From the NCBI GenBank assembly GCA_016110215.1, contig JADWQD010000014.1, forward strand, positions 620,001 to 684,000: DNA of 64,000 bases, given 5' to 3'. Shown piece by piece: positions 1 through 12,024 of the stretch. The translations under genes and the position numbers were made by a program. The stretch comes from Capronia americana (Eukaryota > Ascomycota > Eurotiomycetes > Chaetothyriales > Herpotrichiellaceae). Within the stretch, counting starts at the first letter, position 1, and the number at the start of each line of letters is the position of its first letter. Under the pieces are notes generated by a model. The model was given only the letters and a program-made list of their open reading frames with translations, was not told where the DNA came from and ran no database searches.

Positions 1-325
1 GTGACCTCGACGTGCCTCTTTTCTCCTCATTCGCCATCTCGAACCTGTAAGCGCCTGCAGCGATGTAAGCACCAAGTGCCAACTCCGACTTCAACATGGT
101 CGAATTTCCAACGACCTGGCCGGTCTTCGAGACCTTCTCCTGTCTGTTATGCTATGTCGTTCACAAGCCGCAGCCATTGAGTCCTCGACAGGTCTTTCGA
201 GTCGACGACGCATCTCCACGGCATCGGGCTTAGACATGCGAGAGCGTTGAAGGACCAACTTGCACCACACGGACCGACGCATAACGACGACCTGCGGCTT
301 TCCAGCACGTCGAGCCGCCACCACC

Positions 326-1430
326 ATGAAGACCTACAAAGCTCCCAAGTTCTTCCTCTCCCGGCGGTGGAGGCCTAACATATGGCCCTTCTACGTCTTG
401 CTTGGCATTGAACTGCCCTTGACAGTTGCCCTCCTCGCCCTCTTCGGCATTGCAGCACCAGACACGTATCGCACCAGGCTGTGGCAAGATGGTGCGGATA
501 ATGGCTTCAACTCGAGTCCAACGACGGGACTGTACGCCGCGGCGAACTACCGGCCCTACAAGACCCCAAGGGTCTGGTCGCAATTGTGTGGACAACCGCC
601 TCCCCCGCTACGATCGCGCACAAACTGACTCTGATCATAGTATCACCGACTATAATGTCGCCATCACCGTCCTCAGCATGTTCATCATGCTCGTGAAAGG
701 AATCATGTACATGCTTCACGTCTTCCCGCCTGTCCTCTCGGTCCTCATCCACACCGGGCTCCTGATCCTGTACACCATCTCGGTGGACTACCAAGCTTCC
801 AGCGACACCACAGACCCAGACCACCCTCAGCACGGGGCGCCATGGTACATCACCAAGAACTGCAACGTCGCTCACAACAAGCATAATGTCCAATACTGCG
901 AGCAGGCGAAAGCCAGCTTCGCGTGCACATGCGCCATGCTGGGCTTGTTCCTGGTGTACTTCGGGTTCGCCGTGTTTAGCTGCTTCCCCACGAAGCAGCA
1001 GAGGGAGGAATATGCGGAGAAACAACGAATCAAGGCTGATCGATGGGCGAAATTCGACACGTATCAGGATGAAGAGACTGGGGAGACGACCGTGGCGAGG
1101 TTCCCTGTGCCGGAAACACCGGGCCTACAGCTGATGAACCCCATGACACCGAGGACGATGGCCTTCAACACTCTCGGCGGGACGAAGGATTTGCCACTGA
1201 GAACTCACTTCAGCTCACCCCACGCTCCTGTAGCCGCGGCGGAGCCAACCGTGGCTAGTCGAAGCCCCGACATTCCCAGAAGCCCCATGAGTCCGGGCTT
1301 TATCAACCGCATTGGCCTCGGCACCGACAAGAGCAACGGGAAGTCCCCCGAGACCGAGCACTTCAGTCCCCAAAACGGCGCGACTCCGCAGCTGTATTTC
1401 CCGCCTCCACCGAAGACGTCGAAGAAGTGA
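326..1430 (+). CDS. Conserved fungal four-TM membrane protein, function unknown
   Basis: Two exons, 326-585 and 641-1430, give 349 aa; the 55-bp intron has a GTGTGG donor and a CTGAC branch point just before its AG. The start is the ATG in the good context CCACCATGA rather than an in-frame ATG 66 bp upstream. Hydrophobic segments lie near residues 18-42, 90-112, 113-135 and 180-205, with a Cys-containing loop (NCNVAH...YCEQ) between the third and fourth, and a long hydrophilic C-terminal tail rich in Ser-Pro motifs and ending in a Pro-rich, Lys-rich stretch. The topology suggests four membrane spans with a cytosolic tail that could be phosphorylated. I recognise no named family and give no function; it may be one of the many uncharacterised membrane proteins of Pezizomycotina. 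Confidence 0.75.
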
Positions 1431-2062
1431 GGGTGATATGAGAGGAAGATTGAGATGCACCTCCCCGCTTGGGCGTGTTCTGACGTAGTTGCAAATGAGC
1501 ATTGGGTATGATTCAAGCATCGGTGATGCCTGAACGGGATGGACATGAGTTCGATGTACAATGTGTAAATGGTAGCAAGTAGCAGTCGGCGTATGATGGA
1601 AATCCGTCTCTCGCAAAGCGAAGATATTGCAATTCCAACCTCCCAAAGCCAGATGAATTCTAATTTCTTTTTAATTCTTCGACACACAGTACGGGAGTAA
1701 CATGCGCGCAGCAAGCCATGGCCCGTGTTGAACCTGATCTGCACCACCATGGACCAGGACCACACGCCGGTCTCAGCACATCACGAGTCCTGGACACGTT
1801 CCGTCATTGTCACAAGGAACTTCATCTTCCGTCTACAGACTTTGATTGACCGTGCGGATCCAAAATGTCGCGGTGTATAAACTGTCTCCGTGCTCCGACC
1901 TTTCGGACAGATAATCGTGGTGTGGTAAGGAAGCATCGTCCGTCGGGATATGACATGACACGACGGTCTCTGGATAACGCGCCAACCAATGCGTCATTCT
2001 ATGTTTTAGTAAGGAAAACGATCACAGTCATGACGTTCAAGGGTACTCTCGTATAAACTCCG
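1431..2062. other. Intergenic, 3' ends of two convergent genes
   Basis: 632 bp between the membrane protein (+) and the EF-hand protein (-). It should carry both 3' UTRs. I see no coding frame, RNA gene or repeat in it. Confidence 0.6.
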
Positions 2063-3086
2063 TCACCGTGAGGCAACACTTTGAGGATGGCCTGCCTCTG
2101 TCGCCGGTCCGCCGGTCAGGTTGCCAACAAACTCCTGATACCGGAACACATCACCGCCCTTCTTCGGCGCGGGGTCCTTCAGGCCTCGTACACCCGCGAT
2201 GCCTATCACGTTCTTGCCTAGGATCCTTCGGCCCGTGAAGCCTTCCATTGCGCGATCAATGTCCTTGCCGGTTAACGGCCGTTCTCCAGGGTCGGGAGCC
2301 GTGTTGAGCAATGCTGTGCGCAGTTCTGCGATGTCGATTTGGCCGCTGTCATCGTCATCAAAGGCAGAGAAGGCGTTCAGCAGCTCTTGCTGGGGTGACA
2401 ATCCGACTAGAATGTTGGCCAACTGGCTGAGATATTGAGGTAAGGACATCTGCTGTGGTTGCCCGGGAGCGAAGAACTGGGAGAGGTTGCTTTCGTGCAG
2501 GCCCAGGGACTGGAGCGTTTCTGCCACGGAGGAGGCGTCGATTGTCCCGTTCGAATTGGAGTCCAGGACAGAGAAGGATTCGCGCATGTTATGCAGCAGT
2601 TGGGGAGGCAGTTTCGAGAGATTGTCGTTCTGGGAGAGCATGCCGTTCGAGACAAGCCTGCGTGGTTCTCGGACGGCACCGTTGTTCGAGACTGAGAGAG
2701 GGGTTTTCTCGAATTTGGACGGAGGAGCAGGCTGTGAACGGTGGCTGGTCGGTGATGGCGGAGGTTCAGTTTGTGCTCTCCGAAAGGAGGACTCTCCAAC
2801 AATCTTCGAAGGCGTAGAGACAATGATTTCTTCTTCGTCCTCTTCCTCTTCCGAGACGGTATAGGCATGCTTAAGTTTGGATGGCGAGGTCATAGGTGAT
2901 GCGCCACTCCTGTTTGTTGGTGGAGTGTTAGGTCTGCCATTGCTGACAAGTGTAGGAGAGCCTGGAGAGGCTGGTCGGCGGAAGGGTGATGAGCGCGGCG
3001 AGTTGAATGTAGATTTGTATGAAGACTGAGAGAGGGCATTAGCGGGTAGAACTGTGAACCGAGAGCTTTCAAGCGATACTCACCAT
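2063..3086 (-). CDS. EF-hand protein, myosin regulatory light chain-like
   Basis: Predicted 321 aa from two exons: 3084-3086, which is only the ATG, and 2063-3025. The 58-bp intron between them has donor GTGAGT and acceptor CTCTCAG. The reading frame is open and protein-like from the acceptor (SSYKSTFNSPRSSPFRRP) through an acidic/serine-rich N-terminal half to two EF-hand-like loops: DSNSNGTIDASS, with Ser at the last ligand position, and DDDDSGQIDIAE, which is canonical. The C-terminal half has the two-lobed calmodulin-fold spacing. Fungal proteins of this kind with a long disordered N-terminus resemble the regulatory light chain of type II myosin, which acts at the contractile ring; that role is inferred. 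A generic calmodulin-like protein is the alternative. It is divergently transcribed from AFI1, 592 bp away. Confidence 0.75.
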
Positions 3087-3678
3087 TGTTGCTGCAGTCA
3101 ACGGACAGCAGTCGACGTAGGAAATGATGCTGTCGGACTCATTCAAATGGTCGCGATGTAATGGTTTACCAGTAGTGAGTGGTGGTGTCGGTGGAGATCG
3201 ATTGTCGCGGTAAACAAGCCCACGTTGGCACAGCAGCGGGGCTTTCTGATAAGGCCATTTAGCTGGCAGGTTTGGCGAGCCCCAAGCGACAGGCACCCTT
3301 GGCAGCCCCAATTGAAGCCCCCAATCATCTTTCAGGTCGTGCTCGGGCGCTAAAACGCTGATCTTTAAGGGGCAGGACCCGCAAGCTACAGGGATGGGGG
3401 CCTCCTCGCTCTCGCTCTTCCAGATATTTCGGTCGCGACTGAGGAGAGCCTTGCGACAACGTCTCAGGCGATGAATGTCTGAGCTCCTCGCAGTGGTGAC
3501 TTGCTAGAGCACCTGACACACCTCGCACCGACAGCATGAGCAACACCGTCATCTGAACGCATCAAGCTGACCCGTTCACAAACCCGCGATATGCTTGAAT
3601 GTGAAATCGGCCAACAATCAAGTGATATCACAGAGACGCTGGGTAGTCTGACCTGACTCACACACCTAGGACGACGCA
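3087..3678. promoter_or_regulatory. Divergent promoter between EF-hand protein and AFI1
   Basis: 592 bp between two start codons on opposite strands, so both promoters must lie here. I could not pick out a convincing TATA box or named factor site. Short in-frame ATGs upstream of the EF-hand gene give non-protein-like peptides. Confidence 0.5.
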
Positions 3679-6093
3679 ATGACCGAAACGCTTGTATACC
3701 GACCTCACCCGCCATTGGGGCACTATGACCGTCCACGATCTACCTCTTCCACTTCCGGCTCCCATAAGTCGACCTTCTCTCACTACAAAGTCTCCTCGCA
3801 AACCTCGCTCGCCCCTCCCTCACCGAGAGTCTCACATCGGTCTTCTCAAAGAGTCTCGACCGTGTACGAAGATGGCCCGTATCGTCCCTCGAAGCGATTA
3901 CGATCGCAGTATCCGCTCAATTCAAGTGAATCCCACGTGGAATACATTCTGGTCGCCTCGTTCGACATTGATCGGGGCCCGATAATGGAACATCAGTTTC
4001 CTGGCGCGATCAGTCCGGACGAGAATATGCTGGCGGAGCTGATGCTTCCAGATCAAACACACGTGCGACAGCAGGACTGGACCATGTTCTTCCTGCACAA
4101 GGACGCAGGGACAAGTGAGGAGGACCTCGCTGAACGAAGGCGGCAGCGACATGCAAGACGACGTGTCAGGGAGGCGGGTGAAACCTCGAGTGCCGGTGGA
4201 GAGGACGTCGAAGACGACACGAGCAGTGACGAAAGCGATGTGGATAGCCTGGACAGCCCTCCCCTGATGTACGTGCTCAACTTGGTCAACACCAAGCAAG
4301 ACAGTACAGTCAAGAGAGGCGCGGTCGTCAAGGCGATGGCTATATGCACACGGCATTCTTTCTTGCACATCTACAAGCCTCTGCTGCTACTGGCTCTTGA
4401 GGATTACTTCAAAGCACCCCACCCCGACACGCTCGAACTCCTGTACAATGCTCTCAACGCCATGGACCTGTCACTGATGCCGCGGCTCTCGTTACTGGAA
4501 CGACACATCCTACAAGCCAGTGATGTCAAAGACATGTTTATCGAGAAGTTCGAGCAGATGATATCCCAGCGATTGGCGGATGAGGCCTTGGGTAAAGATC
4601 CAGAGGCGCCAGAATCACCAGTCAAGGCGGAGCCAAAGTACACCGTCCCACGAGACACACACGAGTTCGAGTCAAGAATTGTCTACAACGGCATTCCGAT
4701 ACCTGTCAAGATCCCCACCGCCTTGTCCGCCGAGACAGTGGGCGACTTCTCGCTGATCAAACTGGTCCAAATCTTTGGCACGCCGCACCAGACCCAGCCC
4801 CAACCTTTTGCGTTGCACCCTCACCTCACCACCTCGGGAGCTTTCACTCACCCCATTGTGGTCCTCATAAACGCCATGCTGACTGAGAAGCGAGTCATCT
4901 TTCTCGGCCACAACCGTCCGTCGGGAGAGGTTGCGGAAGCTGTTCTGGCGGCATGTGCGTTGGCCTCCGGCGGCGTGTTGAGGGGCTTCACCCGGCACGC
5001 ATTTCCCTATACAGATCTCACCAAGATCGACGAACTACTCAAAGTCCCCGGATTCATCGCAGGAGTCACCAATCCGGCGTTTTCCTATCATCCAGAATGG
5101 TGGGATCTGCTCTGTGACTTACCGTCCGGAAGGATGAAGATCTCTTCCTGTATCGAAGCCGCCCCGGTCACAGAAGGCACGACATTCTTCCATCACCATG
5201 GTCATTCCATTCTGAGCCAAAAAGATCTGAACCATTCGGATGCAACAGGAGATGTGCTTTTCATGGACGACATCAGTCGAAGCATTGCCTCACGAGCTGG
5301 CGAGTCCATCATCCGCGCCAAATTCCGCGCCTACGTTACCAAATTCACTCGCATCGCCGCAGCTTTTGAAGAAACCGTGTACGGCGCAAGCAGCCTTTCC
5401 GTCCTCCCACCAACAGAAATCGAAAAGCCCGATGCACGGGCCAGCGCGATCGCTCCCCGCCCGATGTCGCTCAAGTCTTCGAGCAAAAACCTCAAGGGCC
5501 ACGGCTACGTCTGGCCCAACGACGAAGCCAAAACACGTGAACTCGCCGCCTCGGCGGCGCGTATTGAAGGCTGGAGAAACACGCGGTCATATTATGCATT
5601 CATCTTTGATTTGGCGGCTCATTCTTCTGATCCCAAGTCGCCAACCTCACCGGTCAGCATGGCGAATATGCTGGCTTATGCCCCGGCGAAACCATACGTT
5701 GACCTGTATCATTCACTCTCCAAGTTGCGGACTTTGCATTTGACGCCCACAGAGGCAGGGGCAATCTATTTGGCGCTGGAGGCATACTGCACCGACTACG
5801 ATAGTATCCTCGAACTGCTGGAGATGGCGCCCCTGTCTGAAGCCGGGCTGTTTTATGTCGGCCTGGGTCTCTGGCATGAAGATCGCAGAGTAAGAAACGC
5901 CGTCACCACGTTGCTCGACAGGGTAAGGAAACATCCCGCAGGACGGGTGTTCTTTAATCGGTTGGGCGGGTGGGCCACGATGGGGTTCCAGCGCCGAGTG
6001 CAGGAGCAGGAGGCGAGCGTGAGGATCAGACAGGCCGAGGCCGATGACATGCTTGGCCCGCTGGCGGTTGACACGGACGTGAGACGCAGTTGA
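3679..6093 (+). CDS. afi1: Afi1-like Arf3-docking polarity protein (DENN/SPA family)
   Basis: Single exon, 804 aa. Residues 1-86 are a Ser/Pro-rich disordered tail. Residues about 87-145 (VEYILVASFDIDRGPIMEHQ onwards) match the Afi1 N-terminal Arf3-docking domain. After an acidic, arginine-rich linker (about 145-195) comes the DENN-like/SPA region, with MYVLNLVNTKQD and, further on, the FTHPIVVLINAMLTEKRVIF segment. In yeast Afi1 binds the GTPase Arf3 and sets polarised growth and bud-site choice; in filamentous fungi a role in hyphal polarity is inferred. Length is close to the family's usual 800-900 aa and I see no break. The start is the first ATG of the open frame; the next in-frame Met is far inside the docking domain. 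Confidence 0.85.
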   Translation: MTETLVYRPHPPLGHYDRPRSTSSTSGSHKSTFSHYKVSSQTSLAPPSPRVSHRSSQRVSTVYEDGPYRPSKRLRSQYPLNSSESHVEYILVASFDIDRGPIMEHQFPGAISPDENMLAELMLPDQTHVRQQDWTMFFLHKDAGTSEEDLAERRRQRHARRRVREAGETSSAGGEDVEDDTSSDESDVDSLDSPPLMYVLNLVNTKQDSTVKRGAVVKAMAICTRHSFLHIYKPLLLLALEDYFKAPHPDTLELLYNALNAMDLSLMPRLSLLERHILQASDVKDMFIEKFEQMISQRLADEALGKDPEAPESPVKAEPKYTVPRDTHEFESRIVYNGIPIPVKIPTALSAETVGDFSLIKLVQIFGTPHQTQPQPFALHPHLTTSGAFTHPIVVLINAMLTEKRVIFLGHNRPSGEVAEAVLAACALASGGVLRGFTRHAFPYTDLTKIDELLKVPGFIAGVTNPAFSYHPEWWDLLCDLPSGRMKISSCIEAAPVTEGTTFFHHHGHSILSQKDLNHSDATGDVLFMDDISRSIASRAGESIIRAKFRAYVTKFTRIAAAFEETVYGASSLSVLPPTEIEKPDARASAIAPRPMSLKSSSKNLKGHGYVWPNDEAKTRELAASAARIEGWRNTRSYYAFIFDLAAHSSDPKSPTSPVSMANMLAYAPAKPYVDLYHSLSKLRTLHLTPTEAGAIYLALEAYCTDYDSILELLEMAPLSEAGLFYVGLGLWHEDRRVRNAVTTLLDRVRKHPAGRVFFNRLGGWATMGFQRRVQEQEASVRIRQAEADDMLGPLAVDTDVRRS

Positions 6094-7867
6094 CAGGCCG
6101 GTAGATGCACTTGTGTATACGAATGAAGAGATGACCATTGAAGCATGTACTGTCCTGGTTATTGACCGCTTCCCAAAATTCGCCTCGCTACAGTAGCAAA
6201 TACCGAACCCGAGATCTTCCTTTCCAAGGAACACAGTGAAAAGTAGATCCGCCTCGTCTCAGATCGACCGTGCCGTAGTGCTGGCCAGACCAAATGTCCT
6301 TCCACTATTGACCACTCCCCCTACCGTGTTCTGAGCTGAGATTTCACCTCGATACCCCCAGACTTCATCCCACGATAACAACACATGGGCTGTCTTTGAA
6401 CTTCTATTCCCGCTCGGTATATCCTTCCTACACGAGACCACCAATTACCTAGGTATCTCGAGGCGACGACGTGTCATGAATGGTCCTTCAAGTCGAGCCC
6501 GTCTTGTCTTTCCGGCATTGAACTTCTCCCCCCGCGGTCCCATTGCGGACACGCGAGAAGATGTGATACTCGGTCCTCCCACGCGACAATCCTCAAGTGG
6601 TCTGGCTGAGAGTAAGGGGCGGCTCGATTCGAGATTTATCCTAATACTGTTTTTTTTTTCGGATCCCAAAGTCGTCGATCTTCGCGGCTTAATATCCCGT
6701 GGTTGGGAGGTTGGTCATTGGTGGGAGCGTGCGTGTGTGCGTGTGTGTACATTATCACAGCAGGACGAACCCTAGATTCTACTCAATGTACTCGGTACGA
6801 GCAAGCAAGCCGTCATCGTTATAGCTAGGGGAAAGGAATAAATGAGTAGGGGAAGGAAGTATGTGCCCAGACATCGTAAGTACCGAGTAGGAAGGAGGGT
6901 GACCACCACGTCGAATCCTTGGACAGTTGAGCATGGCTCTCTGACTCGTGTGTAGAGTAAGATACAGTATGTATCTCGCAGATCTATGTACGATATCCTT
7001 CTCCTCTGTGTCTCGCCCACGAGCACCCTCAGCGACTCAGGCTCATCACAACGATCAGAGCTTCACGGTCTGTTCACGTACTGTTACATGTACACCTGCC
7101 GCCTTCGCGAGGTGTGGAAAGACTGGATATCCGTTGTGCTCGAAGTATATGAGCTTGTGTTTCGATCCGGATCGTACGTTCGCCATCCGTGTCGTCGTCG
7201 AACAGCAATAAACTGCCCTCGTACATACATACATTGACAGATGATACTCGAGACACACGAATAGAGTCACAAAGTCATCCTTACGTACATATTAGGCACT
7301 TTAGTCTGGGAAAGAAAGTTTCGACGTTTTCCAAAAAGGTTCTCATTCTGTTCTGTCTTGTTCTGTTTACTTTCGCCTCGTGAGTCTCGTGGATCGAGCA
7401 ATGGTAATGTATCGTGGTATCTCTATGAAATCAATGGTATAAACAACATGGTGCCGTTCAGGACTTTTTCCCAGACGGCTCAAATGTGACAGTGACGTCG
7501 GCAGTAGCAGCAATGCAGCAAGACATGCGACTTGCCCATCGTGACGAACATTGAGGATTGGACTTTGTGTGGTTTGGCGCGATGACGGTTCTGCTCGGTC
7601 CAGCAAGGTTCGGCCCAAAGAGTCTGGTCGGTCCTGCCTGCCCGCCTGCGTGCTCTGCCACGTCACGAGCACAAGTTCCCAGATTTTCTGTTGACAAGTT
7701 AAGATTCCTAGTTCCTGCGGTGCGTGATTTCGCTCTCGCTCTCGCTCTCGCTCCCGCTCCCCCTGAAATCCGATCCGACGCAATGCATAAGTTTTGCTGT
7801 TCAAGAACACAAATGACGAAGGGGCAAGTGCCAAGCAAAACGCGCGATCGGCTGAGGGGGGGAGGGC
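6094..7867. other. Intergenic between AFI1 and noxB 3' ends; simple repeats
   Basis: 1.77 kb between two convergent genes. It contains a T-run near 6650-6659, a GTGT-rich patch near 6727-6750 and a CTCGCT-type hexanucleotide repeat at about 7731-7760. Open frames across the last are low-complexity Glu-Arg or Leu-Ala strings from the repeat. I see no supported gene. Confidence 0.6.
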
Positions 7868-9753
7868 TTAGAAGTTCTCCTTGCCCCAGACGAAGCTGAA
7901 GCCCTTGTCGCCTTCGCTGTACATGTTGCACAAGATGTGGAGTTGCGAGCCTAAGCCCTTGGGGCCGCAGAAGAACACGCCGGCCTCACCGGGTGAGTGC
8001 AGCTTGCGTATGGCTCGGAAGACCATGTCCCAGTTGGGGCGGCCGAAGTTGGTGGGTGTGCGCAGGCCGGTGATGGCGTCGGTGTCGCTGCTGTTGAGCA
8101 TAATGTTGTTGGCATCCGAAGCGGAGATCTTGGCGGTGAGGTACTGTGGGAAGACATGTCAGCTTGGTGCGCAGAGAGAATAACGAGAAGGGTTGAGAGG
8201 CATACAGCATGAATTTCAATGGCGTGCGCCTTGTCCTGGGCCTCGATGGCCTGCAACAGACTCTTGAACCACTCGAGTGTCCCGAAGTCACGGCACACCC
8301 AGAAGAAGTAGACTTTCCGGAGCCGCGACTGGCCGCCGCCACCTTGGCTCATGCGATACCAGATGGACTTGAGGATACTTGCGAAGGGAGTGACGCCAAT
8401 CCCGGCGCCGACGAGCACGGCCGTCTCGAACTTGAAGACGTCCTCAGAGGCAGACCCAAAAGGTCCATCGAGATAGATCCGTGGCAGGAGTTTCTGCAGA
8501 CCACCGGGTGCCATGGAGACGACCTCAGAGCGTGGTTTCTTGGAGCCTGCATCTTTGCTCGCCTTGCCGTCGTCGCAACCGAGTGCCTTGCCGAGGGCTT
8601 TGGTGAAGTTGCCCACCATCCGGACGTGCACGGAGATGTAATCTTCCTCGGGCGCAGAGGTGAGGGTGAACGGATGGTATTGCCAAATAGAGATCTCCGG
8701 ACAGCAGAGAAAGATATACTGTCCCGCCCGCGTCTTGGTCTTCTCCTTGTGCATCTGGATCTCCACAACGTTGCTGGGATGTTGAATGACCTTGGTGACG
8801 AACGTCTTGTGGCGACCTCGAATCTCACGCAGGACTCTCTCCAAGAGGTAGGCAAAGCCGCCGTACATCCAGTATTCCCAGAAGACACCAGTGCCGAAGC
8901 AGAAGGGAGCAGTGTCGGCCTTGATCATACAGAAAGCGCCGTGCACCGACCAAAAGACGAAGAAGATGATGAACAGGTGATGCACCGACCAGAAGCGCTC
9001 ATAGTTGGCTCGTCGTGGCTTCTCGATCGACGTGAAAAGCATTGCCATCAAGGCAAAGAGCATAATATAACCAGACCAGCCGGGCCCAGTGACGAAGTTG
9101 GCCTTCAGGAAGCCGACGAAGCCCAGATTCGCCTTGGCAGCCAGCTGGGCAAAGTTGTTCCAGTGGGCAATCGTGTGGACCCATGTGAAGAAGACGATCG
9201 AATAGGCGACGAGTTTGTGGAAGGTGAGGTTCTTGTCGAACGGGACGATGCTGTTGAGAGGTGTTTGTCGGAGTAACGATATCAACGTCCGGCAGACGGG
9301 AAAGAGGATCAAAGCGATGTCGAAGTGGAGGACCAACGCAGCGGACCGAGCGATGGGATACGTGATGCCGAACGTCGCTCGCGCGCCGGTGAGGTTGTCC
9401 TTTAGCTGGTAGTTCATAAACCCGAAGCCGAATATCAGTCCGTGAACCAGCACGAACACGGCCACGACGAATCTCCTCGACCCCTCGTTGACCATCCATC
9501 TCTCGAACCGCTCTCGCATGTTCAGGTCTCGGGGCGCTTCTCCACTGACTTCCCCCGACAGCAACATCCTCGAGAGCGGCGTTGATCTCGAGCGCTCCGC
9601 CATCGTCGAGGTTGTCGACGCCGTGTCTGACCTGGCCAACGGTTTCTCCAGGTAATACATTGGAGCATTATTATGCGTCGTAGTATTCGACCGTCCCAGC
9701 GGTATGTCGGAAAAGTAAGAAGGAGGATAAGGTGGCGGCATTGAGCTGTCCAT
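7868..9753 (-). CDS. noxB: NADPH oxidase catalytic subunit, NoxB/Nox2 type
   Basis: Exons 8206-9753 and 7868-8143 give 607 aa; the 62-bp intron (GTATGC...CACAG) splits the conserved IEIHA/YLTAKI motif in phase 0. A disordered N-terminal extension of about 75 residues precedes the first membrane helix (VVAVFVLVHGLIFGFGF); that extension is typical of NoxB rather than NoxA. Six ferric-reductase helices follow, with the paired heme histidines in FHKLVAYS...WVHTIAHW and FWSVHHLF...WSVHG. The FAD site is HPFTLTSAPEE, the NADPH site GPFGSASEDVFKFE...VGAGIGVTPF and FFCGPKG, and the end is the usual VWGKENF. The enzyme moves electrons from NADPH across the membrane to O2 to make superoxide, needing NoxR and Rac. 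In fungi NoxB acts in spore germination and invasive or fusion growth; that role is inferred here. Confidence 0.9.
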
Positions 9754-11261
9754 GGCGGTAAAGTACGATCCAAGGGCGGTGGTCTAGAACCACCTGACAC
9801 GATCGCGTTTCTGGCGATGGTCCACTGCCCACTGCAATTCGCAACCGTTGCTGTGGCAGGGCAGAGCCTCTGAGACGGTCTCCCAAGACGGTTTCGAAAC
9901 AGCCAACTTGAGACAGGATCAGTGTGAGAAATGGCTGACTCGCGAGACGGCACGTCACTCACCTCGTACAACCAGGGACACGGCGGTGTTTCGCGCCAAG
10001 CGAGGCTGTTTGGGCTTGCGAGAAGCGAAATAAAAGTGCTCAACACCCCACGTCTATACAAGATCTAGCAATGTGCCCCGGGCAGATGAAGAGAAGAGGA
10101 TGATCTGCACAGAGAACAGAAGATCGGACAGGGAAGATCGAGAAATAGGGCTCCTGTTGAAGAACCATCTTCGACAGCCCCTTCGGCGCTTCATGCATCG
10201 TCGGTGGAGGTGAGTCTGTCGACCTCCTGCAAATGTCAGGGGCAGCTTATCGGGCGCTGATCCCGCTGCAAGCGCATGATCGGGCCTTGCATAGGTCAAT
10301 AGGCACCCACCGCAAGGTGCTTGCATACCCACAGCGCCGGTGACAAGCGTCGCGACCCAGCAAAACGTGAAAGGGCCAGACGCCGTGGATGGAGCTTGGA
10401 ACTGGACCTAGAAAAGGTCGCGAAGAGGCTTTGGGAGACTGATTGGTGACGAGGCGAGGCCGCTGAAACACGCCAGGGGCCCAACCAACTCTTTCACAGT
10501 TTGCTCACCTTTGCCGCTCAGCCTCCTTGTTTCACCGCTGCAAGGCTTTCCACTCGTCTGCACACGAATGCTACGGAGCACCTCGTACTGTCTACAAGTA
10601 GGGCTCCGAGTGGTGTTCAACACGCTTTTCAGCTCGGAACATGGCGAGAAGTGCCGACTTTTCACGAGCACGTGCTTCCGCCGCCTAGGAAGCCTTTCCC
10701 GGACTCTGACTGAACTGGGAATATCGGAGGGCGGCCTTCGCAAGCCGAACCACCGTTACGATTGGATGATGGATCTCTGTGTGGCCCTGGGCCGGGCTGG
10801 GCACGATGGGCTGCGCGGCTGGAGGAACAACAGCACGTTCTAAAGGGCGTGTGATCACCAGGCAGAGAGAGTCCCCTGAATGCACAAGTTCATGAAAAGA
10901 GCCCGGGAGGAAGGCCAGGTAGCAAAAGCACAGTTGTCAGTAATCCCTAGAGCACGCCCTGGTGTAATGCAATCATAAGAGTTCATCCGAGATCGTGCTG
11001 TTGGACAAAAAACATCCCTCCGTAACGTTAGCGCCCCTTTCTCCCGTTGCTGGTCGTTGCATCCGTTGATGTAATGCATATGTCATATTGTGCCGGCTGC
11101 TTCATGATTTCTCCGTCAAACTTGCAGCACCCTTTGCCGCCCAGCTCTCTTGCGTCCTGCGCCGAGGGTGCAATGTTGTCGATTGCCGTATCATGACCCG
11201 TGCCACCTAGAATCCCGCATAACGTCTAGTCGCCACCGCCACCCTTGAGCTGCCACTCCAG
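9754..11261. other. Intergenic: noxB promoter and ubc4 3' UTR
   Basis: 1.5 kb upstream of noxB (both neighbours on the - strand). No frame here shows domain-like sequence or conserved splice structure. I see no RNA gene or repeat. Confidence 0.5.
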
Positions 11262-12024
11262 CTAGATTGCAAACTTCCTCGTCCATTCTCTGGCCGTTGC
11301 CTCGTATCGTGCGCGGTCAGTCTTGTACACGTGAGCGATCTCCGGAACGAGAGGGTCGTCAGGGTTCGGATCGGTGAGCATGGAGCAGATGGAGAGGAGG
11401 ACTGCCATGGATGTTAGCAACTCCGTGGCACAAAACCCACATTTGTCATTCATACCTTTCGATATTGTCAGAGCTGGGCTCCACTGGTCTCGCAGAATGT
11501 CCAAACAGATACTGCCGTTGGAGTTGATATTAGGGTGGTAGATTCGGGTAGTGAAGTTGACCTTCGGTGGCTTGAAGGGGTAGTCTGTGGGAAAGTGGAT
11601 GGCCAAGAAGAAGACACCGCCTTGGAACGGGCTGTCACTCTACACAGAGCAGTCAGTTTTCGGCCCGATTTACGTGCATGTATCGGTGTAAAGCTTACAG
11701 GGCCCATGATTGTCGCTTGCCAGTGAAACTGTACATGAACGTCAGCTGAAGCCTGAGGTTGAAGAAGCCATCCGAGCACTGAACGACGGAGCGGTCGGCG
11801 GCTAGCCAGGGAGTTAACATACCAGATCATCTCCCATAGGGCCGGCTGAGCATGACGAAGGAGGATCACTATAGTCAACGTGTGTCAGTATTCTCGTGTC
11901 TCGTGCGATAGGCCATGATCAGGATTCGGGTTCCATCCGGCCATGACCTTGGTAGAACATAGCGACCAGATAAGACTCACCGGCCGAGATCTGTCAGTTC
12001 CTTGTTGATTCGCTTCAAAGCCAT
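11262..12024 (-). CDS. ubc4: Ubiquitin-conjugating enzyme E2, Ubc4/Ubc5 class
   Basis: Five exons on the - strand: 11981-12024, 11823-11868, 11699-11728 (30 nt), 11456-11639 and 11262-11401, adding to exactly 147 aa, the standard length. The protein begins MALKRINKELTDLGRD, holds the UBC fold with HPN (YHPNINSNG) and the active-site Cys in SICLDILRDQWSPAL, and ends REWTRKFAI, where most homologues have KYAI. Ubc4 takes ubiquitin from E1 and passes it, with RING or HECT E3 ligases, to short-lived and misfolded proteins. Every junction is supported by GT/AG and by family conservation on both sides. Introns are 112, 94, 59 and 54 bp. The surrounding genes on this strand show no operon-like spacing. 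Confidence 0.95.

Noticed and set aside
7731..7760. Glu-Arg-rich frame over the CTCGCT repeat
   Set aside because: The peptide arises from the simple repeat alone.
8209..9276. 355-codon + strand frame across noxB
   Set aside because: It is the mirror of a conserved coding gene, with no domain; noxB on the other strand explains the open frame.
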